The position numbers were made by a program, and so were the translations under genes. Below are positions 62,545 to 64,000 of a stretch of DNA of 64,000 nucleotides, piece after piece; within the stretch, counting starts at the first letter, position 1; the number at the start of each line of letters is the position of its first letter. The stretch comes from an uncultured Ruminococcus sp. (lineage in GTDB: Bacteria > Bacillota > Clostridia > Oscillospirales > Ruminococcaceae). The stretch covers positions 31,094 to 95,093 of the forward strand of contig CANRDT010000004.1 of the NCBI GenBank assembly GCA_947629455.1, written 5' to 3'. Below the pieces are notes generated by a model. The model had not been told where the DNA came from. It saw nothing but the letters and a program-made list of their open reading frames with translations, and made no database searches.

Positions 62545-63597
62545 TTATACCAGATATATCGAAAGACAATTACCGCTGTCGGCAAGCTCCGCCATATACA
62601 CAAGGTAGTATTGCGAAAATTCCCATTCCAGAGGGCGAAGATAGTCCTCATACAGTTCGGGATAAGTTTCCTCGTAAATATCATCGCCTATCGTGATACC
62701 GAGATCGTCCGAAAAGACAACGTGAACGCTGTCGTCATTTGCCGCTATTGCAGCGCTGACCGCCTCAGCCAGTTCGGAATAGCTGCCCACTTCGCGTAGG
62801 GTGCAGGACGGGAAAGAATGTTTTATATCCCGAACCGCCAAATCCTCCGACGATTTCCAGATATGCCCCGTATCGCGCATTTTATCTTCCGTAACGTTAT
62901 AAAACTCGTGACTGACAAGTCCGCCGTTATCGGGAACGGGATCGTCCCACGTCACGTCCACATAATACCGCTCGCCGTTTATGCTTATAAGATCCCACGC
63001 GTGTTCTTCTCCCTCATCGTTCGTGCCCGAAATTATATCACACTGAAAGCCGAGCATTTCCGTCAGCAATTTAAAGCTTTGCGAATAGCCGCCGCATATA
63101 GCCTCGCCGTTAAAAAGCGCACCGTATGCGTTATCCGCATTGAGCGAATGTCCTCCGAAAACTCCGAGAGCCTTTTTATCATATGTACAGCGTTCCACCA
63201 GCATATCGTGAACGGCAAGTTCCTTTTCAAAATCGTCCATATCGTCGGTGATTATCTCATCGAGCAGTTCTGCCGCCCTATCAAGCACCAGCTTTTCGTC
63301 ATCGGTAAGTCCCGACAGATCGCCCGATCTGTACGCCTGCGCCATTTTCTCCGTATCGAGATCAAGCTGTCTGTCTGCGGTATCCTTGACGTGGGAGCTT
63401 TCGCTTTGCGCTGACGAGCCGTCATTCTCCTTAACGCGGGAACTTTCGCTTTGCACTGATGATCTGTCATTTTCCTTTTCAAAAGCGGGGACGTTTGTGT
63501 CGTTTTTTTCTTTGACAGACTGCACTGCCGCAAATATTATAAAGCCTGCTGCCGCCGCGATCGCTGCCGCCGCTGCCATTCCGGTAATGTTCTTCAT
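62545..63597 (-). CDS. membrane-anchored transglutaminase-like protein
   Basis: A 350-residue protein with an Ala-rich signal-anchor (about 5-27) and a Ser-rich linker with a duplicated 15-residue unit (KENDRSSVQSESSRV / KENDGSSAQSESSHV, about 41-70). A transglutaminase-core domain (about 120-220) has Cys168 in GEAICGGYSQ, His199 in EEHAWDLI and Asp214 in YYVDVTWDD. The C-terminal part (about 230-350) is unassigned. In bacteria such domains act as proteases or peptide cross-linkers outside the cell; the substrate is unknown. GGGAGGAGG precedes the ATG. Confidence 0.9.
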   Translation of the reverse strand: MKNITGMAAAAAIAAAAGFIIFAAVQSVKEKNDTNVPAFEKENDRSSVQSESSRVKENDGSSAQSESSHVKDTADRQLDLDTEKMAQAYRSGDLSGLTDDEKLVLDRAAELLDEIITDDMDDFEKELAVHDMLVERCTYDKKALGVFGGHSLNADNAYGALFNGEAICGGYSQSFKLLTEMLGFQCDIISGTNDEGEEHAWDLISINGERYYVDVTWDDPVPDNGGLVSHEFYNVTEDKMRDTGHIWKSSEDLAVRDIKHSFPSCTLREVGSYSELAEAVSAAIAANDDSVHVVFSDDLGITIGDDIYEETYPELYEDYLRPLEWEFSQYYLVYMAELADSGNCLSIYLV

Positions 63598-63647
63598 AAA
63601 TCCGCCTCCTCCCGATCTGCGTTTTGCGGTTTATATGTACTTTAACA

Positions 63648-63676
63648 ATTATACTACATTATTGCGCAAAATTCAA
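63648..63676 (-). promoter_or_regulatory. sigma-A promoter for the transglutaminase-hisA operon
   Basis: On the minus strand TTGAAT (63676-63671), a 17-bp spacer and TATAAT (63653-63648), about 50 bp before the start codon. Confidence 0.78.
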
Positions 63677-63684
63677 GAGCACAC

Positions 63685-63757
63685 CCCAAACACTTTGTGT
63701 TTGGGCTGAAAGTAAATTTCCTTTGCCGACATTATGCGGTCGGCAATTTTTATTTTA
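63685..63757 (+). terminator. two hairpins, the second terminator-like, with no plus-strand gene before them
   Basis: CCCAAACAC / GTGTTTGGG (about 63685-63705) is a perfect 9-bp hairpin. TGCCGAC / GTCGGCA (63724-63730 with 63739-63745), followed by ATTTTTATTTT, reads as a terminator on the plus strand. Confidence 0.55.
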
Positions 63758-63770
63758 CTGCGTAAAATAA

Positions 63771-63812
63771 AAACCGGAAATTTCTTTCCAACAGATTATT
63801 GGAGTAATTGCC
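63771..63812 (+). repeat. short intergenic repeat, family IV fragment
   Basis: AACCGGAAATTTCTTTCCAA, then CAGATTATTGGAGTAA, matches the first half of the copy at 30126-30240. Confidence 0.65.
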
Positions 63813-63883
63813 AAATAAAAATTTTAAAATATAAATGCAAAAGGTTAGATTTGCTAAACAAACCAAAACGGGTTGGTAGCGCA

Positions 63884-64000
63884 GCTGCCGCCGCAAGCGG
63901 CGGAGATAAGATATGCCACCCACACTTAGGGGACGCCCTTCTTGCAGGTCGTCCCCTCTTTCAAAACAGTCCACCGGACTGTTTTGAAATTCACCCCTTG
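63884..64000 (-). repeat. nested-palindrome repeat, family I copy 4 (cut by the window edge)
   Basis: GCCGCCGC..GCGGCGG, GGGGACGCCC..AGGTCGTCCCC, AAACAGTCC..GGACTGTTTT and TTCACCCCTTG follow in the order of copy 2. With the family IV fragment and the two hairpins it accounts for the 63677-64000 gap. Confidence 0.8.

Overview
The window looks like chromosome from an endospore-forming, low-to-mid GC Gram-positive of the Clostridia (Ruminococcaceae/Oscillospiraceae-like). The evidence is sporulation genes (yqfC, yqfD, ylbJ), an LPXTG surface protein, canonical Firmicutes gene orders (yqfC-yqfD-phoH-ybeY-dgkA-era-yqzL-recO and gatCAB), strong AGGAGG ribosome sites and sigma-A promoters with 17-bp spacers. 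The genus assignment is inference. Most of the window is ordinary housekeeping DNA, with MITE-like and palindromic repeats between the genes.

Layout. 1-3.2 kb: GntR/ABC pair and a PadR-DUF1700-DUF4097-PspC envelope operon. 3.2-6.5 kb: a MacB-like ABC transporter preceded by a 24-codon basic leader ORF. 6.7-12.9 kb: L,D-transpeptidase, 6-phosphofructokinase, chemoreceptor and polysaccharide deacetylase. 13.5-15.7 kb: a membrane-anchored cohesin-like protein and an unknown membrane protein. 16-20 kb: ackA, tmcAL, gap and a 50-codon membrane protein. 20.1-28.2 kb: the mutS2-recO-yqzL-era-dgkA-ybeY-phoH-yqfD-yqfC cluster on the minus strand. 28.4-29.8 kb: ylbJ and a four-cysteine mini-protein. 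30.3-35.6 kb: gatB, gatA, gatC, ligA. 35.9-38.1 kb: AIM24-like, SPFH and NfeD membrane proteins. 38.5-41.5 kb: ABC-2 exporter operon. 42.1-54.4 kb: the B12-riboswitch operon. 54.5-63.6 kb: DUF6062, ogg, argS, a DUF1934 gene, murI, ddl, a histidine phosphatase, a eukaryotic-type hisA and a transglutaminase-like protein.

The most notable system is the minus-strand operon at 42100-54389. A sigma-A promoter and a cobalamin riboswitch (10-bp P1, both conserved cores) lead to an intrinsic terminator placed just before the first ribosome site. Then follow a 63-residue homing-endonuclease-associated-repeat protein, a 1302-residue LPXTG protein (GLUG / alpha-alpha barrel / Ig-like / GLUG), a membrane-anchored DUF4430 protein, a membrane-anchored alpha-alpha barrel protein, a short DUF4430 protein, EcfT, a fused EcfA-EcfA ATPase and an ECF S component. 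The alpha-alpha barrel and DUF4430 domains correspond to the two domains of animal intrinsic factor and transcobalamin. Here they sit on separate surface proteins in front of an ECF importer under B12 control. I propose a wall-to-membrane corrinoid capture relay made of split transcobalamin-like modules. The domain calls come from reading the sequence; the corrinoid-binding role is inference.

The intergenic DNA holds at least three repeat families: MITE-like elements with CACGGAAATCAATTTTT ends (170-290 bp), a nested-palindrome element (about 230-300 bp, four copies), and a third short family. I saw no tRNA, rRNA, CRISPR array, transposase or phage gene.
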